Notes: generated from the letters alone by a model not told the origin. Positions 1 through 7,210 are shown, counted from the first letter of the stretch. The stretch: DNA of 39,671 nucleotides from Sphingomonas sp. 28-63-12 (GCA_002281535.1 NCGD01000023.1:1-39671), one strand, 5' to 3'. Made by a program: numbers and translations.

Positions 1-112
1 TTGGTGCGGGTTGAGCAGATTTTCCTACCCAAAGCGCCCCAAGCAGGACCCAAACGTCGGTCCTACCGAAAGGCCTTCCGCCCTATGTCTCTGAGATTGC
101 CTGATGAAAGAC
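1..112. other. Chromosomal flank left of the island
   Basis: No gene is visible here. If the island is excised by recombination between the two tRNA-Thr 3'-end repeats, this sequence would lie directly downstream of tRNA-Thr. The 6-bp word AAAGAC (107-112) and its complement GTCTTT (151-156) bracket the left att core; this may be chance. Confidence 0.4.
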
Positions 113-144
113 TGGTGCCGCTTACAGGACTCGAACCTGTGACC
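113..144. repeat. Left attachment site (copy of tRNA-Thr 3' end)
   Basis: These 32 bases are identical to 10093-10124, which is the T-arm, acceptor 3' strand and CCA end of the intact tRNA-Thr. There is no tRNA body next to this copy, so it is a duplicated 3' end as left by a tRNA-targeting tyrosine integrase. Identity stops sharply on both sides: AC versus AG on the left, and AAGAAA versus CCGCAT on the right. It marks the distal end of the island. Confidence 0.9.
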
Positions 145-410
145 AAGAAAGTCTTTAATTATCAGTGCTTAGCGTGAAGGCTACTGCATCGATTGGTACA
201 CTCCACTGTAACACTTTTATGAGCGAATGGAAGCGAAGACATTGGTCGCCCGCTCCCCTAGGTCCAGCGGTCGCCTGCATAGCGGACAGCAATATGGGGG
301 TTCCAAAGTCCATCCCGATGCTCGGCGGGCCGATGGCGGTCCTTTCAGGGCTCCATGCGCGGTAATCGGCTGTGTTATTGCGATGTGCCGAATATATCGC
401 CGAGCACCGC
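145..410. other. Island left end, no gene seen
   Basis: The stretch lies between the left att copy and the stop of the methyltransferase gene. Short reading frames occur on both strands but have no family resemblance or convincing ribosome site. It may hold integrase arm-type sites; no repeated arm motif could be defined by eye. Confidence 0.4.
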
Positions 411-1622
411 TTAAACGCGCGTGAGCTTCGAACGATGGGAGTAGAAGTCACAACCGCCGCCGCCCGTCCATCCGACTAACGAGCTTATGCCACCCTCCTC
501 GCCTTCGCAAACGGCCCTCAATCTCTTCACGCAGTGGGTGGTGATGTGAGGCCCCTGCTCGATGCCGAGAAAGTCGCGTCCCATCTTCATGGCGACCGAC
601 GCGGTGGTGCCAGACCCCATGTAGGCGTCTAAGACCAAATCTCCCGGATTGCTTGCGATGTGTAGTATGCGTTGCACCAGCCCTTCGGGCTTCGGTGTGT
701 CGAAAACAGCCTCTTTCGTCAGCAGGGCCATAAGGTGCTTTTTCGCAGAATCCGTAGTGCCGACCTCATCGGCCATCCATAGCGTCGAGGGGGCAACGCC
801 AATCTTCGCCTCTTTCAGGTACTTTTTAAGGCGCGGCACCGCGTTCCCGTCACGACCGAAATAGACGCGACCGGCCCGAATCTCCGACTCCATCTTCACC
901 TTATTGTATACCCAACAGCGACCCTTTGGAGGGCTGTGCAATCGTCCATTTGGAGCGGCAAGCTTATAGAATTGCGACTTTGTGGCATGGCCGTCTTGAA
1001 CGTTGGCAGACACCGACTGCCACGCTCCGCGAGGGTCATTGTCGGGATTTTTATAACGAGCAAGCAACTCCGGCGGGGCAGCTAGCAGATTCCTGGAGCG
1101 TTTGAACGCCTCTGCGCTCTTTGCAAAACACAAAATGTACTCGTGGTTGGTGGAGAACGGTCTGCGGTTTTCTCTGGTCTTGCGGTGGTTCCAGACCACA
1201 GATGAGATAAAGTTTTCTGGCCTAAATACTTCGTCACCGATCTGCCTGAGGTTATGCAACTCGCTGTCATCAATCGATACCCATAGAGAACCGTCTACCG
1301 TTAGCGTTTCCCTAAGCGCGGCCATGCGAAGCGTCATGCGGTCAAGCCATACCCGCCGACCGAGCCGGTCATCGTAGTGCCGGTAAACCTCGGCATTGTT
1401 GTAAGGCGGATCGATGTAGACGCACTTTACGCGCCCCTTGATATCGTCGCCGAGAGAATCGAGCACCGCAAGGTTTTCGCCATGGACAATGGCGTTGCCG
1501 GTATGGGCCTCTCCTACGCACAGCTTCGCCTCTAGGGTAAAGTCGTTGCTCCCTTCCAACAAGCGCGGTAGCGAGACCGGTTCTGAAAAGGTTGTTGGCT
1601 TGCTTCTCATTGCCCTCGCCAT
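411..1622 (-). CDS. DNA methyltransferase, beta class (Mod-like, probably N6-adenine)
   Basis: This is a site-specific DNA methyltransferase of the N6_N4_Mtase family, 403 aa. The catalytic motif IV DPPY is at residues 71-74 in the context CVYIDPPYNN. The SAM-binding motif I (DAYMGSGTT) comes after it, at about 332-340. The order IV before I defines the beta class seen in type III Mod and several type II enzymes. DPPY rather than SPPY favours m6A over m4C. The C-terminus carries a GWTGGGG motif typical of Mod-like enzymes (about 385-391) but stops some 12 residues later, so it is shorter than type III Mod subunits. It is divergent from the D12 methyltransferase, with about 60 bp between the chosen starts. 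With that gene and the PLD nuclease it probably forms one restriction-modification system. The start is ATG at 1622; no strong ribosome site is visible. Confidence 0.88.
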   Translation of the reverse strand: MARAMRSKPTTFSEPVSLPRLLEGSNDFTLEAKLCVGEAHTGNAIVHGENLAVLDSLGDDIKGRVKCVYIDPPYNNAEVYRHYDDRLGRRVWLDRMTLRMAALRETLTVDGSLWVSIDDSELHNLRQIGDEVFRPENFISSVVWNHRKTRENRRPFSTNHEYILCFAKSAEAFKRSRNLLAAPPELLARYKNPDNDPRGAWQSVSANVQDGHATKSQFYKLAAPNGRLHSPPKGRCWVYNKVKMESEIRAGRVYFGRDGNAVPRLKKYLKEAKIGVAPSTLWMADEVGTTDSAKKHLMALLTKEAVFDTPKPEGLVQRILHIASNPGDLVLDAYMGSGTTASVAMKMGRDFLGIEQGPHITTHCVKRLRAVCEGEEGGISSLVGWTGGGGCDFYSHRSKLTRV

Positions 1623-1684
1623 GTTTGATCGTCGCGTTTGCCATTAGTCCGTCGAATCCTAGGGCCTCAAGGATAACAAAGCCA

Positions 1685-3055
1685 TTGCAGAAAAATAGCC
1701 CGGCAGAAGCTCACACTGCGCGCTCTGAGTGGTTCGGCGACGCTGCACCCAGCTTCGTCTTCCGACCAATCCACTATCTCGGGAGCAAGCTTCGCATCTT
1801 GGAAGCAATAGGACAGGCCGTTGACCGGGTTGATCCGTCGGGTGGCCCTGTCTGCGACCTTTTTTCCGGATCGGCCACCGTGTCCCGGTACCTGTCCCAG
1901 CATCGACGGGTCTTGGCAGTGGACGTCCAAGAGTACGGGCGCGTTCTGGCAGAAGCAGTTCTAAACGGCCACCCGACTTGGTCCGCCGCATTGGTCGAGA
2001 AGTCGCTCAGCGACGACGACCGGGGACAAGCGATCCGGCGTGCGGTCGAACCTCTTATCAGGTTTGAGAACGAAGCGGCGAAGTCCGCGATGAGGGGCGA
2101 CATCGAGCCGCTATGCCAGCTTCTAGAGTTAGGCAACCTTGCAAGTCTGAGCGCAAACAATTTCCCTATCAGTTCACAGCTAAGCAAAGCCGTGCATGAA
2201 TCGCAAGGTCGGATTGATGCACTGGCGTTGTCTGGCGCAGAAACCGTTTGTGTTCGGCATTTTGGTGGACAGTACTTCAGCTATGCACAGGCGGTAGAAT
2301 TGGACGCAATCGCCGATCTAGCGCGGGATCACCGAAACTCGGTAATGTTAGCTGCGGCACTGAGTACCGCGAGTCACCTCGTAAACTCAATTGGGAAGCA
2401 ATTCGCCCAACCCATACGGCCAAGGGACAAGTTTGGAGTACCGAAGCGCCACATAGTAAAGAAGATTTTATTGGAACGTAGCCTCTCGGCTCGATCAGTT
2501 TTTATGGGTTACTTACGACAATATGAGAGGCTTGCCGTTAATAGACATGATCACGTCGCAGTTCGGGCTGATTTTCGTGAGATACTGGCTAATCCAACCT
2601 TCAAGCCCGCGGTAGTCTATGCCGATCCACCATACACGCGGGACCACTACAGCCGCTTCTACCACAGCCTTGAGACTATCGCTCTAGGAGACGATCCCCT
2701 TATTACGAATAGCAACCTTGGCGGCGGCAAACTTCAAAGCCGTGGCGGCTATAGAGCGGGGCGACACCAGTCACCTTTTTGCATCAAGTCGGAGGCTCCG
2801 GCGGCGTTCTCGGCACTTTTCGGTGGCGTCGCGGCACTCAACGTGCCCCTTGTTCTTTCTTATTCCGGCTACGACCCAAGCACGGAAGCTCGGCCACGTG
2901 TCATGGCGCTCGACGCAGTCATTGACCTTGCCCGGAAACACTTCGCACAGGTCGAAGTCCAGCAGTTGATGAACCTAGAGCATATGAAGCTCAACAAAAC
3001 CTCACTAAATAAGGCTGCAAACGGTACGACAGAAATATTGCTTCTCTGTCGTTAA
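1685..3055 (+). CDS. DNA adenine methyltransferase, D12 (alpha) class
   Basis: This is an N6-adenine DNA methyltransferase of the MethyltransfD12 family. Counting from the chosen start (456 aa), the N-terminal YLGSK typical of the class is at about 31-35, the SAM-binding FSGSA at 60-64, an acidic VLAVD strand end shortly after, and the catalytic DPPY at 314-317. The frame is open from TTG 1592, but that start would overlap the 5' end of the divergent methyltransferase gene. TTG 1685, preceded by AAGGA at 1669-1673, leaves all family motifs intact, so it is chosen; the start remains uncertain. The stop overlaps the convergent nuclease stop inside a shared TTAA (3052-3055). The sequence between motifs I and IV is long, as expected for a target-recognition insert. 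The likely role is to modify one strand of the target of the adjacent PLD nuclease. Confidence 0.87.
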   Translation: MQKNSPAEAHTARSEWFGDAAPSFVFRPIHYLGSKLRILEAIGQAVDRVDPSGGPVCDLFSGSATVSRYLSQHRRVLAVDVQEYGRVLAEAVLNGHPTWSAALVEKSLSDDDRGQAIRRAVEPLIRFENEAAKSAMRGDIEPLCQLLELGNLASLSANNFPISSQLSKAVHESQGRIDALALSGAETVCVRHFGGQYFSYAQAVELDAIADLARDHRNSVMLAAALSTASHLVNSIGKQFAQPIRPRDKFGVPKRHIVKKILLERSLSARSVFMGYLRQYERLAVNRHDHVAVRADFREILANPTFKPAVVYADPPYTRDHYSRFYHSLETIALGDDPLITNSNLGGGKLQSRGGYRAGRHQSPFCIKSEAPAAFSALFGGVAALNVPLVLSYSGYDPSTEARPRVMALDAVIDLARKHFAQVEVQQLMNLEHMKLNKTSLNKAANGTTEILLLCR

Positions 3056-4119
3056 TGGAGGAGTAGAGGGTTGTCGGCCCAAGCGGCTCTGATGTCGCTC
3101 TGTGTCACAACGACTCTACGTTTTGAATTGCCAGATACGAAGTAATTGTCATTCAGAAATTTCTGTACTTGCATATGCCCTTCCTCGCCCGGCTTGAGAA
3201 GAACATACTTATATTCGGACTTACCAATGCGCTCGAACACCAAGATAAAGTGATCATTTTCTGGGTGCTGTCGACCACTAAGCGCCTCTACCTCGAACCG
3301 GTAGTTGCTACTCTTTACGGCTACCGCGTGGCGATATTCTGGCGGAGCTAGTGATCCGTTCGGCTTAACCTGATAGAAAGTGACTTCACGCGGCTTGCCG
3401 ATCGTTACGCCGAAGAAGCCTTGGTAAGTGTCGATCCCGAAATCAGCCTGACCCGGCCGGTTCTTTGGTACCTCAGCGATCAAAAACGGGTTGAGCGATA
3501 CCGCCTCAGCGGCTTCTTCCTCAAGCGCAGCAAGCGCCTCCCCATCCGTCTCCTTAACCGCTTTCTGGATTCTCGCCCTTGTCTTCGCGTTCAGTGCTGC
3601 CTGGGCGGTCACCCGAGGATCATCTGGCGGGAGCAAGTTGTCCTTGTGGTCAACCACCCACTTGGCCCACTGAGCCTCAAGGAAAGCTGCGTCGGCATTG
3701 GAGACCTCGGCCTTCCAAAATGCCTCCCAGTTGTTCCGAAGACCGCCAAGGGTCAAATTGCCCGAGCCGGTGAGGCAAGTCCCGCCAACGGCGTTTTTGA
3801 AAAACATGGTCTTGGGATGGTACAAGACCCCGCCCTTCGGATTGTAGAATAGTGAGACGCACGCATTCGGAAGAGCCGCTTTTGCCGTCTTGATGGCGGC
3901 TACCGCTGCGGTGTCAGTTATAGCGTCGAGTCCGAGCACCAGCTGGAAGTGCCCCGTTGCAAGGAGCTTGCGCACAGAAGGTTCAGCAAGGGCTGTGTCA
4001 ATGCCGGTTGACGTTGCGAACGCAAAAGCAGCGAACCCGCCTGAGGCACCCGTTGCTGCGTCTACTAGCGCGGCATGAAGGGTGTCAGCGCCTCCGGGAA
4101 CTTGAAACGTAAGGGTCAT
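3052..4119 (-). CDS. PLD-family restriction endonuclease (NgoFVII/BfiI-like)
   Basis: Predicted 355-aa nuclease. The N-terminal half has a phospholipase D-type active site: H101 and K103 (YHPKTMFF), then a GSGN motif with N121 and a glutamate at 132 (NNWEA). This arrangement is typical of single-motif PLD nucleases that act as dimers without a metal ion, such as BfiI. The C-terminal part (about 205-345) contains PKNRPGQADFGID followed by YQGFFG, resembling the B3-like DNA-binding domain of BfiI/NgoFVII-type enzymes; this assignment is by eye. The start ATG 4119 has GGGG at a suitable distance upstream; the frame stays open to 4212, but those residues look like leader sequence. The neighbouring two methyltransferases of different classes support a type II restriction role. 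A non-defence PLD protein is less likely in this context. Confidence 0.8.
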   Translation of the reverse strand: MTLTFQVPGGADTLHAALVDAATGASGGFAAFAFATSTGIDTALAEPSVRKLLATGHFQLVLGLDAITDTAAVAAIKTAKAALPNACVSLFYNPKGGVLYHPKTMFFKNAVGGTCLTGSGNLTLGGLRNNWEAFWKAEVSNADAAFLEAQWAKWVVDHKDNLLPPDDPRVTAQAALNAKTRARIQKAVKETDGEALAALEEEAAEAVSLNPFLIAEVPKNRPGQADFGIDTYQGFFGVTIGKPREVTFYQVKPNGSLAPPEYRHAVAVKSSNYRFEVEALSGRQHPENDHFILVFERIGKSEYKYVLLKPGEEGHMQVQKFLNDNYFVSGNSKRRVVVTQSDIRAAWADNPLLLH

Positions 4120-4409
4120 TCTACAACCCCTAAAATGGTATCGGTCAGGTTCGACCACTGTTGTACAGACTTGCCTATTACTTGATCGATCACCTTTAAC
4201 TCGCCTCACCAACCGTAGATCGGAGGTATGCTAATGCGACCATCTGATCTCGGCAATAATATAGAGCACAAGCTGACGTAGAGCAGCAAAGGGCGAAACC
4301 CATCGGTTCACGGTCTGCGCATGTGGATGCGATACGGGAGGGCTTCACGGCCGAAAGTTGCGATATTTTAGCGCGACATGACATCTGATCGTTACACCGG
4401 GTGGATACC

Positions 4410-4434
4410 CCCATGCCCCCCATGCGGGCATGGG
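4410..4434. repeat. Perfect 9-bp stem-loop
   Basis: CCCATGCCC (4410-4418) and GGGCATGGG (4426-4434) form a perfect 9-bp stem with a 7-base loop. No U-tract follows on either strand, so an intrinsic terminator is not well supported. It could be an operator or a site bound by an island protein. Confidence 0.6.
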
Positions 4435-4547
4435 CCTCCCTTGCTCTACCGATTGTCAGTTGCAGTAGCGATGGCATAAAGCCCCACGGTAAACGACGAC
4501 CCTACCGATGTAACGGTGACGGTCGTATGCGAGCCCCCTTGCAAACT

Positions 4548-4613
4548 TGTATCGGAAAATAGCTTGACTAGCCTTTAGATGCAACGCTAGTTACGAGCTA
4601 CGTCACCGATACA
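4548..4613. promoter_or_regulatory. Nested inverted repeats, candidate res site/operator
   Basis: An outer perfect 8-bp inverted repeat, TGTATCGG (4548-4555) and CCGATACA (4606-4613), encloses an inner 6-bp pair, ACTAGC (4567-4572) and GCTAGT (4586-4591). The two pairs are almost concentric. They end 13 bases before the ATG of the serine recombinase. Resolvases bind and repress at dyad sites in front of their own genes, so this is a candidate recombination site or operator. No binding consensus could be tested here. Confidence 0.5.
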
Positions 4614-4626
4614 GGGATAATGCCTC

Positions 4627-5205
4627 ATGGCTCGCACCTTCGCATACTGCCGCGTTAGCACCATCGACCAGACCACGGACAACCAAGTGGGGGAGATTGT
4701 AGCGGCGGGCTTTGCCATCGATCCCAAGCGGGTTGTGACTGAAACGGTATCAGGCTCAACGGCTGCCCTTGAACGCAAGGGGTTCGCCAAGCTGCTGGAC
4801 AGGCTAGAAGCCGGTGATGTGCTCATTGTCACCAAGCTAGATCGCCTAGGCCGCAACGCTATGGACGTGCGTATGTCTGTGGAAGCCTTGGCCAGCGCCG
4901 GGGTGCGCGTGCATTGCCTCGCACTGGGGGGCATGGACCTCACAAGTTCGGCGGGCAAGATGACCATGGGCGTGATCAATGTTTTCGCCGAGTTCGAGCG
5001 GGATTTGCTGGTGGAGCGAACGCAGTCCGGTTTGCAGCGCGCCAAAGCCGCTGGGAAGGTGCTGGGGCGACCATCCGCACTCGACGGTGCCACGCAGGCC
5101 AAAATCCGCGAACGCCGTCTGGCGGGGCATTCGCTGGGCGTGCTGGCGAAGGAGTATGGGGTATCTCGGGCAGCTATCCAGCGGGTGGAGAAGCGTGCCG
5201 GTTGA
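4627..5205 (+). CDS. Serine recombinase, resolvase/invertase family
   Basis: 192-aa small serine recombinase. The N-terminal catalytic domain begins with YCRVST (nucleophile S11), followed by the conserved VTKLDRLGRN segment and the FAEFERDLLVERTQ stretch of Tn3 resolvases and Pin-type invertases. The C-terminus (about 160-190) is a helix-turn-helix (GHSLGVLAKEYGVSRAAIQ). All expected residues appear intact, so it is probably active. No transposase or transposon ends were found around it. It is therefore an orphan resolvase or invertase within the island, possibly resolving island dimers or acting on the nested repeats just upstream. The start ATG 4627 is preceded by CAGGGAT at a long spacing. 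It reads toward the HNH nuclease gene, which has its own promoter. Confidence 0.93.
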   Translation: MARTFAYCRVSTIDQTTDNQVGEIVAAGFAIDPKRVVTETVSGSTAALERKGFAKLLDRLEAGDVLIVTKLDRLGRNAMDVRMSVEALASAGVRVHCLALGGMDLTSSAGKMTMGVINVFAEFERDLLVERTQSGLQRAKAAGKVLGRPSALDGATQAKIRERRLAGHSLGVLAKEYGVSRAAIQRVEKRAG

Positions 5206-5258
5206 TAGCGCTAATGCCGAAACACCCGGCCTTATCCTTACACTCGCGTAATGGCTTG

Positions 5259-5288
5259 TAGACAGTTCATTTTGTCGGTGCATATAAT
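5259..5288 (+). promoter_or_regulatory. Sigma70-like promoter of the HNH nuclease gene
   Basis: TAGACA (5259-5264, one mismatch to TTGACA) and a perfect TATAAT (5283-5288) are separated by 18 bases. The HNH gene starts 35 bases downstream of the -10. This is a near-consensus promoter in an otherwise GC-rich genome, so the gene could be expressed independently of the recombinase. Confidence 0.6.
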
Positions 5289-5323
5289 CATACTGACAGG
5301 GGGAGCGATCATAGGGATAAATA

Positions 5324-6130
5324 ATGGCAAAGCCTACCTTAAGATCAATGAAGCGCGACGAGGCCGCCTACCTAATCTGGCCCGTGTTGACTAATGTGTC
5401 TCGCAGTAAGGACAAAATCTACTATTCCCAACTCGCTGATACTATCGGAGCAATCGACAGGCGGTTAGGCTGGCCGTTGCGGCTCATTCAAGAATACTGT
5501 TTGACGGGATTGCTACCCCCACTAACCATATTAGTCGTGTCGAAGGCGGACCAAGCCCCGGGACACGGCTTTACAGCCTGGGATTTGAATGAACGCGAGG
5601 CAGGCTACACAGCCGTATGGGACTACCCATGGCCAACCGAGAACCCGTTCCAATATGCCACTTCTGGTCAGACGTTAGAGGGTCTTGCGGACGATATTTG
5701 CGACGATCCGAACGTAGCTGAGCAAGTTTATGCCTTGGTTGCCGTTCGAGGGGCGGCACAAATGGTTTTCCGCCAAGCGGTTTTGGCAGCCTATGGCCAC
5801 CGCTGCGCGATTTGTCGGCTGTCCATTCGAGAGTGCCTAGAGGCTGCGCACATTATTCCATGGTCGGCGGCTAGTGCGGCCCAGCGTGTCAGCCCAACTA
5901 ATGGCCTCTGCTTGTGCGCAAACCATCATCGTCTGTTCGACAGGGGGATGATGACCATCACCGTTGACGGCCTTGTTGCATGCGAACAGGCTCGGTTGTC
6001 CCACCCTGATCGCACATCAGACCAGAAGCTAACGATGGCTTTCCACGGGAAGAAAGCACACCTTCCGGGGAAGAGTAAACTAAGGCCGTCACCCGAAGCG
6101 CTCGCCTACCGCCTTAAAGCTCTTGAATAG
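5324..6130 (+). CDS. HNH endonuclease, restriction-like
   Basis: 268-aa predicted nuclease. The C-terminal half holds an HNH (beta-beta-alpha metal) domain: CAIC at 161-164, AAHII with H176, N193, and NHHRLFD with H201/H202 and D206. The N-terminal about 90 residues (ending near PPLTILVV and GHGFTAWD) match an N-terminal region I recall from HNH-type restriction proteins; its function is unknown. The ATG start has AGGG (5312-5315) at suitable spacing. It follows the serine recombinase by 118 bp and has its own promoter. No dedicated methyltransferase adjoins it, so it could target modified or phage DNA; that is inference. All HNH catalytic residues are present. Confidence 0.85.
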   Translation: MAKPTLRSMKRDEAAYLIWPVLTNVSRSKDKIYYSQLADTIGAIDRRLGWPLRLIQEYCLTGLLPPLTILVVSKADQAPGHGFTAWDLNEREAGYTAVWDYPWPTENPFQYATSGQTLEGLADDICDDPNVAEQVYALVAVRGAAQMVFRQAVLAAYGHRCAICRLSIRECLEAAHIIPWSAASAAQRVSPTNGLCLCANHHRLFDRGMMTITVDGLVACEQARLSHPDRTSDQKLTMAFHGKKAHLPGKSKLRPSPEALAYRLKALE

Positions 6131-6414
6131 CCCATATGACCCGTCGGGAGGGCCTGACTGGCCACGGCATGCAAATCTTTTGAGGTGCCCCTGCCATCGC
6201 CTTGCCCGTTCGACGTCTAACTCATTCCGCACACCCCTCCGCTGTCCAACCACAATGCAGATGTGGGGAGCTACAGCCGGAACGCTATCTGTCTCGTTTT
6301 TGCCGTCAGCCTTCGGGGCACCCCCCCCTTAACGCTATGGGACGCCATCGGCTTGCCATACTGTAAGCCCGAGGAGTTGCCACGGGTTGAACTGATACCA
6401 TCAGCCACAGAGAA

Positions 6415-6453
6415 ACAGCCCGGTCCTTTTCATAGGGTTTTCAGACCGGCTGT
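6415..6453. repeat. Hairpin downstream of the HNH gene
   Basis: ACAGCCCGGTC (6415-6425) pairs with GACCGGCTGT (6444-6453) over ten base pairs with one bulged C and an 18-base loop. The following bases are only moderately T-rich, so it is a weak terminator candidate about 285 bp after the HNH stop. Confidence 0.45.
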
Positions 6454-6484
6454 ATCTATTTCAGGGCGGAGCGGGGTTGACCAT

Positions 6485-6620
6485 TGGTAAGCCCTAGGGA
6501 TGCCCGATGATAGCACGTGATAAGGTTAGAGAATGCCTGCGGTCTGGATACCGTGGGATAGATCCTTGGTGGCTAGACCGACGAGGATAGCATTATAATG
6601 GAAGACCTAGGGGCTTACCA
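6485..6620. ncRNA. Candidate structured element closed by a 14-bp stem
   Basis: TGGTAAGCCCTAGGG (6485-6499) can pair with CCTAGGGGCTTACCA (6606-6620): 14 base pairs with a single bulged G, enclosing 106 bases. Inside are CGGTCT/AGACCG (6540-6545/6575-6580) and the palindrome CATTATAATG (6591-6600). This is compatible with a folded RNA of about 136 nt or with a large dyad for DNA-binding proteins. No known RNA family was recognised, and the strand is undetermined. Confidence 0.3.
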
Positions 6621-6654
6621 TAAGGGATAACCTACGCTGGATATAGAGAAGGGC

Positions 6655-6682
6655 TGGCATGAGGGATGCCATGAGGTATCCC
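6655..6682. repeat. Tandem repeat with competing hairpins
   Basis: Two adjacent 12-base units (6658-6669 and 6670-6681) match at 10 of 12 positions and share CATGAGG. TGGCAT/ATGCCA can form a hairpin across the first unit. GGGATGCC (6663-6670) pairs with GGTATCCC (6675-6682), allowing one G-T pair. The two hairpins share bases and exclude each other. Confidence 0.5.
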
Positions 6683-6892
6683 TAAGGGTAGCGTCATATG
6701 GACGCATGATAATAAAGCCACAGTCATATACTACATAATGTCATTGTAGATACCTTGGGCGTATCCATGGCAGCGACCTTGGTCAGCAACATGACTGATA
6801 ACTAACGCAACAACGACGGAATACCTATAGGTACCATTGGATGCCAATAGGCTACGGCGTCGGCCCGAAGTCATTAATCGGGACCGTTATCG

Positions 6893-7210
6893 TTAGGGAT
6901 GCGACTTAGCATCAAACATCCGGTCAATCTCGATGAAGGCAGCGATGGATTGTATCTGGGCTTGCATGACCATTTTTGTAGCTGCTCTTACGCTCACGCC
7001 GTGCTTAGCGGCTTGCATCCCAGCCAACTGTATGTCGGCCAACTGTTTATCAAGCCGGGCGATGTCTGACGGGTCTAGCTCTAGCAGCGCCCTGTCGCGC
7101 ATGTATAGCAACTGAGTATCGAGGTCGCGTTCATCGGATTTCCTGCCGATCACTATGAGGGCGGCCACCATCGCAACGGCTAGAATGATGCTGGTCAACA
7201 GAATGGTCAT
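6893..7210 (-). CDS. Small single-span membrane protein, unknown function
   Basis: 105-aa protein, not recognised. It begins with a hydrophobic segment (TILLTSIILAVAMVAALIV, about residues 2-20) followed by a basic IGRKSDER stop-transfer. The rest is a soluble, mostly helical, Met/Gln/Ala-rich tail with several acidic patches. The start ATG 7210 is chosen because GGAGAG sits five bases upstream; the longer open frame to 7351 would run into the XRE gene region. It is divergent from the XRE regulator with 85 bp between them. Predicted inner membrane, tail in the cytoplasm by the positive-inside rule. Confidence 0.6.
   Translation of the reverse strand: MTILLTSIILAVAMVAALIVIGRKSDERDLDTQLLYMRDRALLELDPSDIARLDKQLADIQLAGMQAAKHGVSVRAATKMVMQAQIQSIAAFIEIDRMFDAKSHP

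Larger units (their letters stand above)
4120..4626. other. Intergenic region between nuclease and serine recombinase genes
   Basis: 507 bases without a supportable gene. It holds the promoter area of the minus-strand nuclease, with a 10-bp palindrome TGATCGATCA at 4183-4192. It also contains a strong hairpin at 4410-4434 and nested inverted repeats at 4548-4613 just ahead of the recombinase gene. A 93-codon minus-strand frame (4196-4477) has no family resemblance. Confidence 0.5.
6131..6892. other. Noncoding stretch with many inverted repeats
   Basis: 762 bases with no convincing protein gene; short frames at 6123-6490 lack family resemblance or clear ribosome sites. The second half is AT-richer and full of small dyads: stem 6415-6425/6444-6453, long-range stem 6485-6499/6606-6620, pair 6540-6545/6575-6580, palindrome CATTATAATG (6591-6600), tandem repeat and hairpins 6655-6682, and GCGTC/GACGC near 6690. 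The word GGGAT recurs at least five times. It could encode a structured RNA or hold protein-binding sites. Confidence 0.5.

Noticed and set aside
113-144. A second, partial tRNA gene
   Set aside because: Only the 3' 32 bases are present, with no D-arm or anticodon arm; it is the attachment-site duplicate.
155-451. 98-codon minus-strand frame overlapping the methyltransferase 3' end
   Set aside because: Overlaps a well-supported gene on the same strand in another frame and shows no family pattern or ribosome site.
4196-4477. 93-codon minus-strand frame upstream of the PLD nuclease
   Set aside because: Low-complexity, Cys/Met-rich composition without domain resemblance, and it crosses the 4410-4434 hairpin.
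6123-6490. Two short + frames after the HNH gene
   Set aside because: They overlap each other, lack ribosome sites and family similarity, and one begins inside the HNH stop region.
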